Below are positions 51,746 to 61,233 of a DNA stretch of 64,000 bases, one piece after another (positions within the stretch are counted from its first letter, which is position 1; every line of letters starts with the position of its first letter). The stretch lies in NCBI GenBank assembly GCA_024401495.1, contig JAKSKW010000008.1, positions 1 to 64,000 on the forward strand. The letters run 5' to 3'. Below the pieces are notes generated by a model that saw only the letters and a program-made list of their open reading frames with translations, made no database searches and was not told the DNA's origin. The DNA is from Paludibacteraceae bacterium (GTDB taxonomy: Bacteria; Bacteroidota; Bacteroidia; Bacteroidales; Paludibacteraceae). The position numbers were made by a program, and so were the translations under genes.

Positions 51746-53482
51746 TCACTTTTGTGAAAGTGGACGTATATCTTTGATCATCAACTGAGTGTTTGAGCCT
51801 CCGTTGAAGTTGTTTTCCTCAATAGTGTAACAGATATCCACAGGATTGAACGCCTTGATATAGTCGTTGTACTCCGACAATCCGAATGCTATACCATTCA
51901 TGATGCACTCACTCTGCGAATCCACCAACTCAAGTTTCAAGTGTTCTTTCTCCTTACCTACCACGCGGCTTGTACCATAATCTAGCACTTTGCGTGTGGC
52001 AAAGACAGGTTTCGCGTTCTCCGGACCGAATGGACTAAACTGTTTTAGCAGACGCACAAACTTAGGAGTGATCTCCTTGAAATCGATGAATGCATCAATC
52101 TCCTGCTGTGGCATCTGTTGCTCTGTCGTGATGTTTTCTGTCACATACTGCTCCATACGTCTGCGGAACTCCGGCACATTCTCCGGTTTCATTCGCAATC
52201 CTACCGCATACATGTGGCCGCCAAAGTTTTCAAGCAAGTCACTGCATGTTTCAATTGCCTTGTATAAGTCGAATCCCGACACTGAACGTCCGGATCCAGT
52301 AGCAAGATTATTCTCCTGCGAATATGTCAAAACGATAGTAGGCTTATAGTGTAACTCAGTAAGACGTGAAGCCACGATACCGATCACACCCTGATTCCAG
52401 TTAGGATTATAAATCACGATGGAATTGCTGCTATCAAGTTCCTCTTTCTTATCTTCAAGTTGGGCAATGGCCTCATCTGTGACGCTCTTGTCCAAATCTT
52501 TTCTCTGCTGATTATATTTGTCAATACAGTCGCTCTTCTCACGAGCGAATGTCAACTCCTTGGAAATCAACAATTCTACAGCCTCAGATGCTGTCTTGAT
52601 TCGTCCTGATGCGTTTAGGCGCGGACCAATCTTGAATACGATGTCCGAGATTGTGATCTCCTTTCCAGTCAAGCCACATACGTCGATGATACACTTCAAA
52701 CCTAGGCTTGGATTAGAGTTTAACTGCTTCAAACCGTAATAAGCCAAGATTCTGTTCTCGCCGATGATTGGCACGATATCCGACGCAATACTCACCGCAG
52801 TCAAGTCGAACAAATCTGTGAGTGTCTCCGGAGAGATTCCATTGTTCATCGCAAATGCCTGCATCAGTTTGAAACCTACTCCGCAAGCCGACAAGTTGGA
52901 ATCTGGATATGTTGAGTCGGAACGTTTAGGATCAAGCACCGCCACAGCCTCTGGAAGGTTGTCGTCTGGTGTATGGTGGTCGCAGATGATGAAATCGATG
53001 CCCTTCTCCTTAGCATAATTAACCTTGTCGACAGCTTTGATTCCACAGTCAAGAGCAACGATCAACTTTACGTTTGTCTCAGCAGCGTAGTCAATACCCA
53101 AATATGAGATACCACTACCCTCTACATAACGGTCAGGAATGTAGAAATCAACATACGAATAGTTGAATTTCAAATATTTGTACACAAGTGCGACAGCTGT
53201 GATTCCGTCGACATCATAATCACCGTAGACAAGGATACGCTCCTTCTTGCCCATCGCCTGGTTTAAACGGTCGACAGCCTTGTCCATGTCGTTCATTAAA
53301 AAAGGATCATGAAGATCCTCGATACGTGGACGGAAGAATTTCTTGGCAGCCTCTACTGTCGTGATGCCACGACGCACAAGAAGTTGACAAAGGATTGAAC
53401 TAATTCCGAGTTCCTCAGACATCAGGTCCCTCTGCTTAGTTTGCTCTTCAGTAAGAGATGTATATACCCAGTTTGCTGCCAT
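51746..53482 (-). CDS. recJ: Single-strand-specific exonuclease RecJ
   Basis: This 578-residue 5'-3' exonuclease works in recombination and repair. The DHH phosphoesterase core has VYGDYDVDGITAVAL (about residue 80), LIVALDCGIKAVDKV (about 140) and the DHH motif FIICDHHTPDDNLP (about 165). DHHA1 has GSGRSVSGFDLYKAIETC and GGHMYAVGLRMKPENV (about 395-435). The C-terminal OB-like domain ends the protein. Length and motif order are normal. Confidence 0.94.
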   Translation of the reverse strand: MAANWVYTSLTEEQTKQRDLMSEELGISSILCQLLVRRGITTVEAAKKFFRPRIEDLHDPFLMNDMDKAVDRLNQAMGKKERILVYGDYDVDGITAVALVYKYLKFNYSYVDFYIPDRYVEGSGISYLGIDYAAETNVKLIVALDCGIKAVDKVNYAKEKGIDFIICDHHTPDDNLPEAVAVLDPKRSDSTYPDSNLSACGVGFKLMQAFAMNNGISPETLTDLFDLTAVSIASDIVPIIGENRILAYYGLKQLNSNPSLGLKCIIDVCGLTGKEITISDIVFKIGPRLNASGRIKTASEAVELLISKELTFAREKSDCIDKYNQQRKDLDKSVTDEAIAQLEDKKEELDSSNSIVIYNPNWNQGVIGIVASRLTELHYKPTIVLTYSQENNLATGSGRSVSGFDLYKAIETCSDLLENFGGHMYAVGLRMKPENVPEFRRRMEQYVTENITTEQQMPQQEIDAFIDFKEITPKFVRLLKQFSPFGPENAKPVFATRKVLDYGTSRVVGKEKEHLKLELVDSQSECIMNGIAFGLSEYNDYIKAFNPVDICYTIEENNFNGGSNTQLMIKDIRPLSQK

Positions 53483-53724
53483 ATCACTTTCTTTTATTCC
53501 ACTTGAATAACAACGAATGAAATCGACATTCTACCGCAATCAAGCATTATCTTCTGTAAAATTATAAAAAAGATATTAAAAAACACCACGTCGACGCAAA
53601 AAATATACACACTTATAAAAATATGGAGAAATCGAAGACATTGAATGAAAAATATGTTGTAAATTTGGTATTTCAATCTGTAAGATTTAATAAGGAAGAA
53701 GAAAGACTTTAACGACTACAAGAA

Positions 53725-55503
53725 ATGCAAAATTTTCAATATAGGTTCAATAGATTTTTGGTTTGGCGAGAGCATGCCATTTCTGCAAAGTATTTTACAA
53801 TGATTTTGAGTGCTTTTGTCGGATTCTTCTGTGCTTTGGCAGCCCACATTTTGAAAAGCATTGTCGAATATCTTCACGAGTTGGTGAAGAGCACAGTGGA
53901 GGCGAGCGCCGTCAACTACCTATTCTTCATTATGCCGATTGTCGGTATTTTTCTTGCGAGCACCTTCGTGCGCTACATTGTGAAGGACGACATCAGCCAC
54001 GGAGTGACAAAAATCCTATACGCCATCTCACAAAGAAAAGCAGTAATCAAGGCCCACAACATGTGGTCGTCTCTTGTAGCCAGTTCGTTGACCATCGGTT
54101 TTGGTGGATCTGTCGGAGCCGAGGCGCCTATCGTACTTACCGGTTCAGCTATCGGCTCAAATCTTGGCAAAGCGTTCAAGATGGACAGAAAGACACTGAT
54201 GCTTCTCGTCGGTTGTGGAGCGTCAGCTGCGGTGGCAGGTATCTTTAAGGCCCCGATCACAGGTGTCATCTTCACTTTGGAGGTGCTCCTTCTCGACCTT
54301 ACAATGGCAACTATCATTCCACTGTTGATCTCATCTATCACAGCCAGCTTGGTGACCTACTTCCTTTCTGGCTCTGAATTCATGTTCGGATTCACAATCA
54401 ACGATCCATTCACTCCGACACGTACTCCATTCTACATCGCACTTGGAATGTTGTGTGGTTTCATATCCCTATATTTCACACGCGGAATGACAAAGTTGGA
54501 GGCAAGTTTTGGTTCACTACAGTCGCCAACAAAAAAAATGGTGATCGGAGGTATAATGCTAAGCGTGTTGATTTTCCTTCTCCCTCCTCTATACGGTGAA
54601 GGCTACTCCACTATCACTGCCCTACTCGCCAACGATGCCGTTAAGGTGACAGAGAATAGCGCATTTTACCAGTTTAGAGACCATTTCTGGATGCTTTTCC
54701 TTTTCCTCGGTTTGCTTGTCATGCTCAAGATCTTCGCGTCGGCTGCAACTAACTGTGCTGGAGGAACCGGAGGAATCTTCGCCCCAAGTTTGTTTGTGGG
54801 CTGTATCACAGGTTATCTGATGGCCATGTTGGTAAACTACACTCAGCTGTTCCGTTTGCCAGAGAAAAACTTCGCACTTGCAGGTATGGCTGGCGTCATG
54901 GCAGGTGTCATGCACGCACCCCTTACCGGAACTTTCCTTATCGCAGAGTTGACGGGAGGCTACGGACTCTTCGTCAGCCTTATGATCACTGCAACTGTGG
55001 CATATATGACCATCATCGCATTCGAGCCCCACAGTTTGTATGCACAGCGTCTTGCCCTAAAGGGAGAGCTTCTTACCCACCACAAAGACAAGACAGTCCT
55101 TACCCTTTTGAGAATGGATGATGTGATTGAGCAGGATTTGCAGAAGCTTCGTCCTGACATGTATTTGGAGGATTTGGTGAAGGTAATTTCACGCACAAAG
55201 CGTAATATCTATCCTGTCTTAAATAAGAAAGAGCAATTGGTCGGAATCATCACTCTTGACGAGATTCGCAACATCATGTTCCGTCCTGAACTTTACACAA
55301 AATTCCAGGTGAGCGACCTTATGACCGTCCCTCCTGAGATCCTTTCACTACACGATTCTATGGAGTCTGTAATGAAGAAATTCGAGAACACTCAGGCGTG
55401 GGATCTACCTGTAGTACAGGATGACAAATACGTCGGATTCGTATCAAAAGCTAAGATCTTCAACGAATACCGCAACATTCTTGTTCAACTTTCTGAAGAG
55501 TAA
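53725..55503 (+). CDS. CLC-family chloride channel/antiporter with CBS domains
   Basis: This 592-residue membrane protein has about 10-11 hydrophobic helices between residues 25 and 440. The first selectivity segment reads GFGGSVGAEAPIVLTG (about 129), a variant of GSGIP/GxEGP with Ala for Gly. The later block is GGTGGIFAPSLFVG (about 345). Two CBS domains follow (about 465-590: MDDVIEQDLQKLRPDMYLEDL; LMTVPPEILSLHDSMES), ending in the regulatory loop. It probably moves Cl- and possibly H+ across the inner membrane. A TAAATTTG -7 box lies at 53660-53667. Confidence 0.88.
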   Translation: MQNFQYRFNRFLVWREHAISAKYFTMILSAFVGFFCALAAHILKSIVEYLHELVKSTVEASAVNYLFFIMPIVGIFLASTFVRYIVKDDISHGVTKILYAISQRKAVIKAHNMWSSLVASSLTIGFGGSVGAEAPIVLTGSAIGSNLGKAFKMDRKTLMLLVGCGASAAVAGIFKAPITGVIFTLEVLLLDLTMATIIPLLISSITASLVTYFLSGSEFMFGFTINDPFTPTRTPFYIALGMLCGFISLYFTRGMTKLEASFGSLQSPTKKMVIGGIMLSVLIFLLPPLYGEGYSTITALLANDAVKVTENSAFYQFRDHFWMLFLFLGLLVMLKIFASAATNCAGGTGGIFAPSLFVGCITGYLMAMLVNYTQLFRLPEKNFALAGMAGVMAGVMHAPLTGTFLIAELTGGYGLFVSLMITATVAYMTIIAFEPHSLYAQRLALKGELLTHHKDKTVLTLLRMDDVIEQDLQKLRPDMYLEDLVKVISRTKRNIYPVLNKKEQLVGIITLDEIRNIMFRPELYTKFQVSDLMTVPPEILSLHDSMESVMKKFENTQAWDLPVVQDDKYVGFVSKAKIFNEYRNILVQLSEE

Positions 55504-55529
55504 ATTAACGTAGCCCCGCATAGAATATC

Positions 55530-56285
55530 ATGGCAAACGACATCAACAACGATATTTTCCACCGCGTCAACCTTGTGTTGGGCGAAGAGTTTGTGAGGAA
55601 AGCTGGCGACATGAAGGTCATCGTGCTTGGTCTTGGAGGCGTAGGCAGCTGGTGCGCGGAGAGTCTTTTCCGCACAGGATTCACCAACATGACCATTGTG
55701 GATTGCGACACAGTGAACGCAACTAATATCAATCGTCAGATGCCCGCTCTAATGGCGACGGTGGGAAGAAAGAAAACCGATGTGGTGAAAGAGCGTCTTC
55801 TTGCCATTAATCCCGACGCGAATGTAACGGTCATAGATAAGGCCTACACACAGGCAGACCAGGCAGATTTCCACCTTGCAGACTACGACATTATCATCGA
55901 TGCCATCGACAGCCTCACAAACAAGGCTGCGTTGATTTTAGAGGCATCTTCCTACGACAATAAGATATTTGTATCATCAATGGGTGCAGCGTCGAAAATA
56001 GACGCCACACAGATCTCTATTGCAGAATTCTGGAAGGTTATGGGATGTCCGTTAGCGGCTGCCATACGCAAGAGATTCAAGAAATTCAAGACAATGCCTA
56101 AACATAAGTTTAAGTGCATCTACTCCCCTGAAATACCATACCGTAAAGATGAATACCTGACAGACGAAGACAAATCGTCGGCAAAGCAGGTCAACGGTTC
56201 ACTAATCCATATCACAGGTATATTCGGCTTCATGATCACCAATGTAGTGGTGAACGAAGTGATGAAAATGCTGAATGCAGAATAA
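55530..56285 (+). CDS. tcdA: tRNA threonylcarbamoyladenosine dehydratase
   Basis: This 251-residue E1-like protein has the adenylating motif VIVLGLGGVGSWCAESLFRTG (about residue 30-50), NRQMPALMATVGRKK and DYDIIIDAIDSLTNKAAL. This is the YgdL/CsdL family that converts t6A37 to cyclic ct6A using ATP. The family's extended C-terminal region contains FGFMITNVVVNEVM, a hydrophobic helix. Length is close to typical (about 245-270). The RACGWW array and terminator of the MORN gene lie downstream. Confidence 0.88.
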   Translation: MANDINNDIFHRVNLVLGEEFVRKAGDMKVIVLGLGGVGSWCAESLFRTGFTNMTIVDCDTVNATNINRQMPALMATVGRKKTDVVKERLLAINPDANVTVIDKAYTQADQADFHLADYDIIIDAIDSLTNKAALILEASSYDNKIFVSSMGAASKIDATQISIAEFWKVMGCPLAAAIRKRFKKFKTMPKHKFKCIYSPEIPYRKDEYLTDEDKSSAKQVNGSLIHITGIFGFMITNVVVNEVMKMLNAE

Positions 56286-56330
56286 AGCCGGGCATTCAGG
56301 CTCAATTCTGATTCATATTTACCAATCCCC

Positions 56331-56360
56331 TCGTTTTCGTCTTCGTCTTCGTTTTCGTCA
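56331..56360. repeat. Hexamer minisatellite (RACGWW)
   Basis: TCGTTT, TCGTCT, TCGTCT, TCGTTT, TCGTCA is the reverse complement of the RACGWW array. It follows the terminator of the MORN gene on the minus strand. Confidence 0.8.
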
Positions 56361-56367
56361 AAAAAAA

Positions 56368-56394
56368 GGGTTTGTAAAGAATCTTTACAAACCC
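56368..56394 (-). terminator. Terminator of the MORN gene
   Basis: GGGTTTGTAAAGA / TCTTTACAAACCC form a stem of about 10 bp with a run of T on the minus strand. Confidence 0.75.
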
Positions 56395-56427
56395 GCAAGG
56401 TGAGATTATTATAAACTAAATTGTTTC

Positions 56428-56898
56428 TTACTGTTTCTTTACACGCTCGATTGAAATCTCCTCGATCATGTAAGAGTTCTCAAACACACCTGTCTGCTTT
56501 GTTCCGCTGGCAAAGATGTAGACACCCTGTCCGTTTCTCTTTCCCTCAAGGAACTCACCCTCGTAACGGTCACCGTTAGCGAAACTGTAAACACCAGTAC
56601 CACTTGGCATACCATCTACAAAGTCACCAGTATAGATATCACCTGTAGGATATACATAAGTACCCTTTCCGTGACGCTTACCAGCCTTGAACTCACCAGT
56701 GTATTTAGCACCAGAATTGTAGGAATATGTTCCCTTTCCTTCAAACTGGCCGTCTACGAATTGTCCATCGTACACTTCGCCATCCTCAAATGTATAGATA
56801 CCCTTACCGTTTCTACATTTTCCCTTACACTGAGAATATGCATCTACACTAAACATCATTAGCGAAACTATCGCGATAAATAAAACCTTTATCTTCAT
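56428..56898 (-). CDS. Exported MORN-repeat protein
   Basis: This 156-residue protein has a signal peptide (cleavage near AYSQ). It contains five to six MORN repeats of about 23 residues with YDGQF, YTGEF, YTGDF and YEGEF cores (about residues 40-145). MORN repeats form a beta-strand array that often binds lipids or scaffolds envelope proteins. The function here is unknown. It has its own terminator downstream. Confidence 0.8.
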   Translation of the reverse strand: MKIKVLFIAIVSLMMFSVDAYSQCKGKCRNGKGIYTFEDGEVYDGQFVDGQFEGKGTYSYNSGAKYTGEFKAGKRHGKGTYVYPTGDIYTGDFVDGMPSGTGVYSFANGDRYEGEFLEGKRNGQGVYIFASGTKQTGVFENSYMIEEISIERVKKQ

Positions 56899-57015
56899 AA
56901 TATTGCTTACTTTTCAAACAACAGTGCCAAAGGTAAACACTTTTTTGAAAATGTGTGAATATTTGTTAGACTATTTTTAAAAATATGTTGTAAAATACTT
57001 TTTTTGGTCGAGTTA

Positions 57016-58176
57016 TCAACCGCGGAACATCTTTACCATACTTTTTTTCGATTCTTCGTAGTCGGATGCCTTTGGCTTGAATCCGTCGCTCTCCATCAAC
57101 TTCTCCATCTCTTTTTTCTCGTCTTTCGACAAGTTCTTTGGAATAAACACGCTGACGTAAACCAACAAGTCGCCACTTCCGTAGGCATTCAAACGTGGAA
57201 GTCCTTTGCCCTTAACTCTCAACAACTTTCCGTGTGTTGTGCCTGGCTCGATCTTAACCTCACATTTCTTTCCGTCTACTGTAGGAACCTCTATCTTACC
57301 TCCGCAAACTGCCATCGGTAGCGAGATCAAGGCATTGTAAATCAAATCCTCGTTGTCGCGGAACAAATCTGGATCCTGCTCCTCCTCAATCTGAACGATC
57401 AAGTTTCCTTTCTCTCCGCCTCTGCCAGCTGCATTTCCCTGTCCTGGCACTCGTAGGCTCATGCCGTCCTGAACACCTGCAGGTATCTTAAACTTCACTG
57501 TAGCCTCTTTCTGGACAACTCCAGATCCGCCACAACACTTACACTTATTCTTTACAATCTGGCCCTCACCTTCACAATCCGGACAATACGACTGTGTTCT
57601 CATCTGTCCCATGATAGTGCGCTGTACTCTGTATACAACTCCCTTACCACCACATGTTGAACACTGTGTTGTCTGACCGTCGGCTGAACCTGTTCCGTTA
57701 CACTCTGTACACTCTTCGTTGCGCTTCAACTTCACTGTCTTCTCAACGCCATTCTGAACGTCCTTCAAAGTGACTTTAACTCTCATGCGCAAGTCTCCTC
57801 CTCGACGTGTAGGTCGGCCACCGCCTCCTCCACCGCCAAAGCCTCCGAAGCCACCCATGCCTCCGAAGATGTCTCCAAACTGAGCGAAGATGTCTTCCAT
57901 TGACATTCCGCCACCAAAACCGCCGAAGCCTCCGCCACCGAAGCCGTCTTCTAGTCCGGCATGACCATACTTGTCGTATCTCGCACGTTTGTTCTCGTCG
58001 CTCAACACTTCGTATGCCTCTGCTGCCTCCTTAAACTTCGCCTCTGCCTCTGGATTGTCAGGGTTTCTATCTGGGTGATACTGAATAGCCTTCTTACGGT
58101 ATGCTTTTTTCAACTCATCTGCTGTGGCAGTCTTTGAAACGCCAAGCACTTCGTAATAATCTCTTTTCTCTGCCAT
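57016..58176 (-). CDS. dnaJ: Chaperone protein DnaJ
   Basis: This 386-residue type A J-protein stimulates DnaK ATPase. The ATG at 58176 gives the standard [15 protein letters not shown] start. The J domain has the HPD motif ([10 protein letters not shown], about residue 34). A Gly/Phe-rich region follows (about 75-125). Four zinc-binding CxxCxGxG units are [24 protein letters not shown] and CKCCGGSG. The C-terminal substrate domain ends near residue 386. It starts 4 nt after grpE, so the two form an operon. Confidence 0.94.
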   Translation of the reverse strand: MAEKRDYYEVLGVSKTATADELKKAYRKKAIQYHPDRNPDNPEAEAKFKEAAEAYEVLSDENKRARYDKYGHAGLEDGFGGGGFGGFGGGMSMEDIFAQFGDIFGGMGGFGGFGGGGGGGRPTRRGGDLRMRVKVTLKDVQNGVEKTVKLKRNEECTECNGTGSADGQTTQCSTCGGKGVVYRVQRTIMGQMRTQSYCPDCEGEGQIVKNKCKCCGGSGVVQKEATVKFKIPAGVQDGMSLRVPGQGNAAGRGGEKGNLIVQIEEEQDPDLFRDNEDLIYNALISLPMAVCGGKIEVPTVDGKKCEVKIEPGTTHGKLLRVKGKGLPRLNAYGSGDLLVYVSVFIPKNLSKDEKKEMEKLMESDGFKPKASDYEESKKSMVKMFRG

Positions 58177-58180
58177 GACT

Positions 58181-58777
58181 TTATGCTCCAATTACGACCT
58201 TGGCAAATCTTACGACCTTGTCACCCATGATATAACCTTTCTGAGTGCAGTCGATAACAATCCCTTTTTTGTCGTCTCCCATTGACACTTGAGCGATTGC
58301 TTCATGGAAGTCGACGTTGAAGGGCATGCCTACAGTCTCGATTTCTTTTACATTGTTACCCTCTAAGAATTTGATAAACTTGTCGTGAATCAAATTCATT
58401 CCTTCTTTTACGGCGTCTACATTGTCGGCACTCTTTACAGCCTCCATCGCGCGCTCCACGTCGTCGATCAATGGAAGCATCTGTCCAAGTACGTTCTTTC
58501 CTGCTGTCTGGATAAGCTCGGCCTTCTCCTTCAATGTGCGCTTCTTATAATTGTCGAATTCTGCGAAAAGACGCAAGTACTGATCTTTCTGAGCAGCGAT
58601 CTGCGCCTCAAGCTCGGCAATCTTTGCCTCCTTCTCGTCGACAGGCTGTGCCTCTTGTGCCTGAGCCTCTGCTCCTTCAGCTGCCACTGTAGCCTCAGCG
58701 TTTGCAGTTGCCTCAGTTGTCTGAGCCTCTGCGTTCTCTACTTTCTGCTCTTCTATATTATTAGTCTCTTCTGCCAT
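58181..58777 (-). CDS. grpE: Nucleotide exchange factor GrpE
   Basis: This 198-residue protein has an Ala/Glu/Gln-rich N-terminus (about 1-45). A long coiled coil ([29 protein letters not shown], about 50-80) leads to the four-helix/beta head with [32 protein letters not shown] and [17 protein letters not shown]. It exchanges ADP for ATP on DnaK. dnaK is not beside it. The upstream DNA has nested palindromes (58832-58908) that may control heat-shock expression. Confidence 0.93.
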   Translation of the reverse strand: MAEETNNIEEQKVENAEAQTTEATANAEATVAAEGAEAQAQEAQPVDEKEAKIAELEAQIAAQKDQYLRLFAEFDNYKKRTLKEKAELIQTAGKNVLGQMLPLIDDVERAMEAVKSADNVDAVKEGMNLIHDKFIKFLEGNNVKEIETVGMPFNVDFHEAIAQVSMGDDKKGIVIDCTQKGYIMGDKVVRFAKVVIGA

Positions 58778-58831
58778 AATATCTCTATTTATCGTTTATA
58801 CTTATTATATACATTTATAAATAATCAAAAA

Positions 58832-58908
58832 GTTTGCCAAACTTGCAAAACCGCAAATTTGGCAGACTCTTGGTGTTTTTTGTATGACATTTTATGACAT
58901 AATGTCAT
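58832..58908. promoter_or_regulatory. Palindromes upstream of grpE-dnaJ
   Basis: GTTTGCCAAACTTGC (58832-58846) and GCAAATTTGGCAGAC (58853-58867) pair at 13 of 15 positions. On the minus strand TTGGCA-N6-TTGA lies inside it, similar to a sigma-54 -24/-12 element with GG-N10-GA. Further out, ATGACAT at 58884 and 58894 and ATGTCAT at 58902 form a second perfect 7-bp inverted repeat. Either site could bind a heat-shock or stress regulator. Confidence 0.4.
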
Positions 58909-58955
58909 TCCTCTTATTTAATTCAGGAGACGCGGGAATATTACGTCCATACAGA

Positions 58956-59183
58956 TTAAAAACAGCAAACCAATATGATGCTGATCAAACCTATCACAAT
59001 AGGGAACCAGATTCGTGAGAGGCTCTGCCATACTCGGCTTCCCTTCTCTCCCAAGAATCTTGATGTTGTCTGCACATACTTGTCGAATCGCTTTGGATTA
59101 CGAATCTTCTCGGAAAGATTATACACTCCGAAGGCGACGGCAATTACGCCAATCACTATAAAGAAAAGTGAATCATCATTCAT
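58956..59183 (-). CDS. Small membrane protein, two TM segments
   Basis: This 75-residue protein begins MNDDSLFFIVIGVIAVAFGVYNL (ATG 59183 rather than the one two codons upstream). It has a hydrophobic helix at each end and a basic central segment (EKIRNPKRFDKYVQTTSRFLG). It sits at the inner membrane by appearance, just downstream of the M23 peptidase gene on the same strand (26 nt). The function is unknown. Confidence 0.6.
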   Translation of the reverse strand: MNDDSLFFIVIGVIAVAFGVYNLSEKIRNPKRFDKYVQTTSRFLGEKGSRVWQSLSRIWFPIVIGLISIILVCCF

Positions 59184-59209
59184 AATCATCCAATTTAGAC
59201 GTCGACCAA

Positions 59210-60175
59210 TTAGTCGAACACGTTACCATTATTAGCTGTCAAACGGACCATCTCGTCGTACTCAGCAGGGTTCAAATCCTGGAAATAGTAGTTACGTGGG
59301 TCTGTGACCTTACCTTTATAATGCACCTCGTAGTGAAGGTGCGTACCTGTACTCTTTCCTGTGTTACCCATATATCCAATCACGTCGCCACGATTGACAT
59401 TCTGTCCACGCTTCAACTTAAATCCATCCATGTGGCCATACAATGTCTCATAGCCAAATCCGTGGTCGATGATGATACAGTTTCCATATCCCTGCTTCCA
59501 ACCTACGAATGTAAGTGTTCCCTTGGCTGTGGCGAAGATCTCCGAACGGTGTGCTCCGGAGAAGTCCATTCCGGCGTGGAACTTAGGTGTCTTATAAATA
59601 GGGTCGATACGCATACCGTAACCAGACGCCATACGCTTCATATCCTTATTAAGCACAGGCTGGATAGACGGAGTACGAAGAAGTCGCTCCTCGTGGTTCT
59701 TTGCAGCGTCGAACACCTCATTGAATGATTTGCTCTGCACATATAGTTTACGACGCAACTCATCCACTTTCTGAGTCGTAAGTGTAACGATATCAGAAGA
59801 AGTCTTCTCACGCAAGTCCTTGTATTTCACTGAAGTCTTGTCGATTTCTCTTGCCTCACTTGGCACCGGGTCGGCATTCACCACCACACGGTATAGATTA
59901 TCATCACGCTGCTGAATATCATTCAACACCTCCTGAATCTCCTCAATCTGTGAGTTAAGCAACTCATACTGAGCCTCCATCTCCTGCTTCTCGCTTCGAA
60001 GCACCTTCTCGTTAGGGCTCTCAAACAACATTACGAAAGCCACGAAACATGCCAATCCGGCAAACACACTCGACACAAGGTGCGAGATAATATTGGAAAT
60101 CCTATACTGTATCTTGTTGTCGATACGGAAATAGGTCATGGTTTTCGGGTCAAAATGATATATAGGTTTTGCCAT
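59210..60175 (-). CDS. M23-family metallopeptidase, membrane-anchored
   Basis: This 321-residue protein has one transmembrane segment (about 32-52) and a coiled coil (about 60-105: EKQEMEAQYELLNSQIEEIQEVLNDI). The M23 peptidase domain (about 185-300) has MASGYGMRIDPIYKTPKFHAGMDFSG, in which HxxxD gives the zinc site, and THLHYEVHYKG, which holds HxH. It probably cleaves peptidoglycan cross-links in the periplasm. The layout matches the divisome or cell-shape M23 proteins of Bacteroidota. It diverges from pyrH. Confidence 0.9.
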   Translation of the reverse strand: MAKPIYHFDPKTMTYFRIDNKIQYRISNIISHLVSSVFAGLACFVAFVMLFESPNEKVLRSEKQEMEAQYELLNSQIEEIQEVLNDIQQRDDNLYRVVVNADPVPSEAREIDKTSVKYKDLREKTSSDIVTLTTQKVDELRRKLYVQSKSFNEVFDAAKNHEERLLRTPSIQPVLNKDMKRMASGYGMRIDPIYKTPKFHAGMDFSGAHRSEIFATAKGTLTFVGWKQGYGNCIIIDHGFGYETLYGHMDGFKLKRGQNVNRGDVIGYMGNTGKSTGTHLHYEVHYKGKVTDPRNYYFQDLNPAEYDEMVRLTANNGNVFD

Positions 60176-60254
60176 TTTAGTCTAAATAGTTACAATTAGC
60201 ACACAAATATATCTTTTTTATCTGTTTTTATAAAATCTACTCTGCTAAAATGCT

Positions 60255-60262
60255 TATATTTG
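60255..60262 (+). promoter_or_regulatory. -7 element of the pyrH promoter
   Basis: TATATTTG is 28 nt before the chosen pyrH start. Confidence 0.5.
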
Positions 60263-60289
60263 CTGATAAATATAAAAAAAATCGGTGAA

Positions 60290-61000
60290 ATGGCACGTTT
60301 TAAGAGAATTCTATTGAAGTTAAGCGGTGAGTCGTTGATGGGAGCCAAAGGTTACGGTATCGACGAGACTCGTCTAGCAGAATATGCACAGCAGATCAAG
60401 GAGATCAAAGAGATGGGTGTTGAGATCGGCATCGTGATCGGCGGAGGAAACATCTTCCGTGGATTGAGCGGAGCAAAGGCTGGTTTCGACCGTGTGAAGG
60501 GCGACCAGATGGGTATGCTTGCCACAGTGATCAACGGTATGGCTCTTTCTTCTGCACTAGCATCTATCGGTCAGCCAGCAAAGGTGTTGACTGCTATCAG
60601 AATGGAACCAATCGGAGAGTTCTACACTCGCGACAAGGCTGTTGAGACAATGCAAAGCGGAGCAATCGCAATCATGACTGCAGGTACAGGTTGTCCTTTC
60701 TTCACTACTGACACTGGTTCAGCTCTTCGGGCTATCGAGATCGGTGCAGACGTGATGTTGAAGGGCACTCGTGTCGACGGTATCTATACTGCTGATCCTG
60801 AGAAAGATCCAACTGCGACTAAGTTTGATGAGATCAGCTACGACGAGATCCTTAACCGTGGTTTGAAGGTGATGGACGTCACAGCTACAGCTTTGGCTAA
60901 GGATAACAAGATGCCTATCATGGTGTTCAACATGGACGTTGTCGGCAACTTGAAGAAGGTGATGAGCGGCGACCAGATCGGTACTTTCGTTCACCCTTGA
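60290..61000 (+). CDS. pyrH: Uridylate kinase (UMP kinase)
   Basis: This 236-residue amino-acid-kinase-fold enzyme phosphorylates UMP to UDP. The ATG at 60290 gives the normal MARFKRILLKLSGESLMG start; ten upstream codons lie in the promoter region. Motifs are GIVIGGGNIFRG (about residue 50), MGMLATVINGMALSSAL (about 75), GTGCPFFTTDTGSALRAIEI (about 130) and KGTRVDGIYTADPEKD. The UMP kinase hexamer is regulated by GTP/UTP. A REP-like palindrome follows after 14 nt. Confidence 0.95.
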   Translation: MARFKRILLKLSGESLMGAKGYGIDETRLAEYAQQIKEIKEMGVEIGIVIGGGNIFRGLSGAKAGFDRVKGDQMGMLATVINGMALSSALASIGQPAKVLTAIRMEPIGEFYTRDKAVETMQSGAIAIMTAGTGCPFFTTDTGSALRAIEIGADVMLKGTRVDGIYTADPEKDPTATKFDEISYDEILNRGLKVMDVTATALAKDNKMPIMVFNMDVVGNLKKVMSGDQIGTFVHP

Positions 61001-61014
61001 TTAGATTAGACGCC

Positions 61015-61213
61015 GTAGAGACGCGAGATCTCGCGTCTTTACTACAAGATCTTCGCATCTTGGCATTAATGCGTCTTACAACAAAAGATTCATAAAAGAC
61101 GCAGGGGTGTTGCCTCTGCGTTTTCTTATTTTGGGAATAAGGATTGCAAAGGGAGGGTTTGAAACCCTCCCCTACGATATCCCAGGATGTAGGGGCAGGT
61201 TTCAAACCTGCCC
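61015..61213. repeat. Cluster of REP-like palindromes after pyrH
   Basis: Four hairpins lie here: GTAGAGACGCGAGATCTCGC (61015, identical to the inverted 24-mer at 32665), ACGCAG-GGGTGTTGCC-TCTGCGT (about 61098-61124), GGGAGGGTTTGAAACCCTCC (61151) and GGGCAGGTTTCAAACCTGCC (61193). They fill the gap to nudC, and the second and last would act as terminators. Confidence 0.8.
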
Positions 61214-61233
61214 GTTTATTAGATACAATAAAA

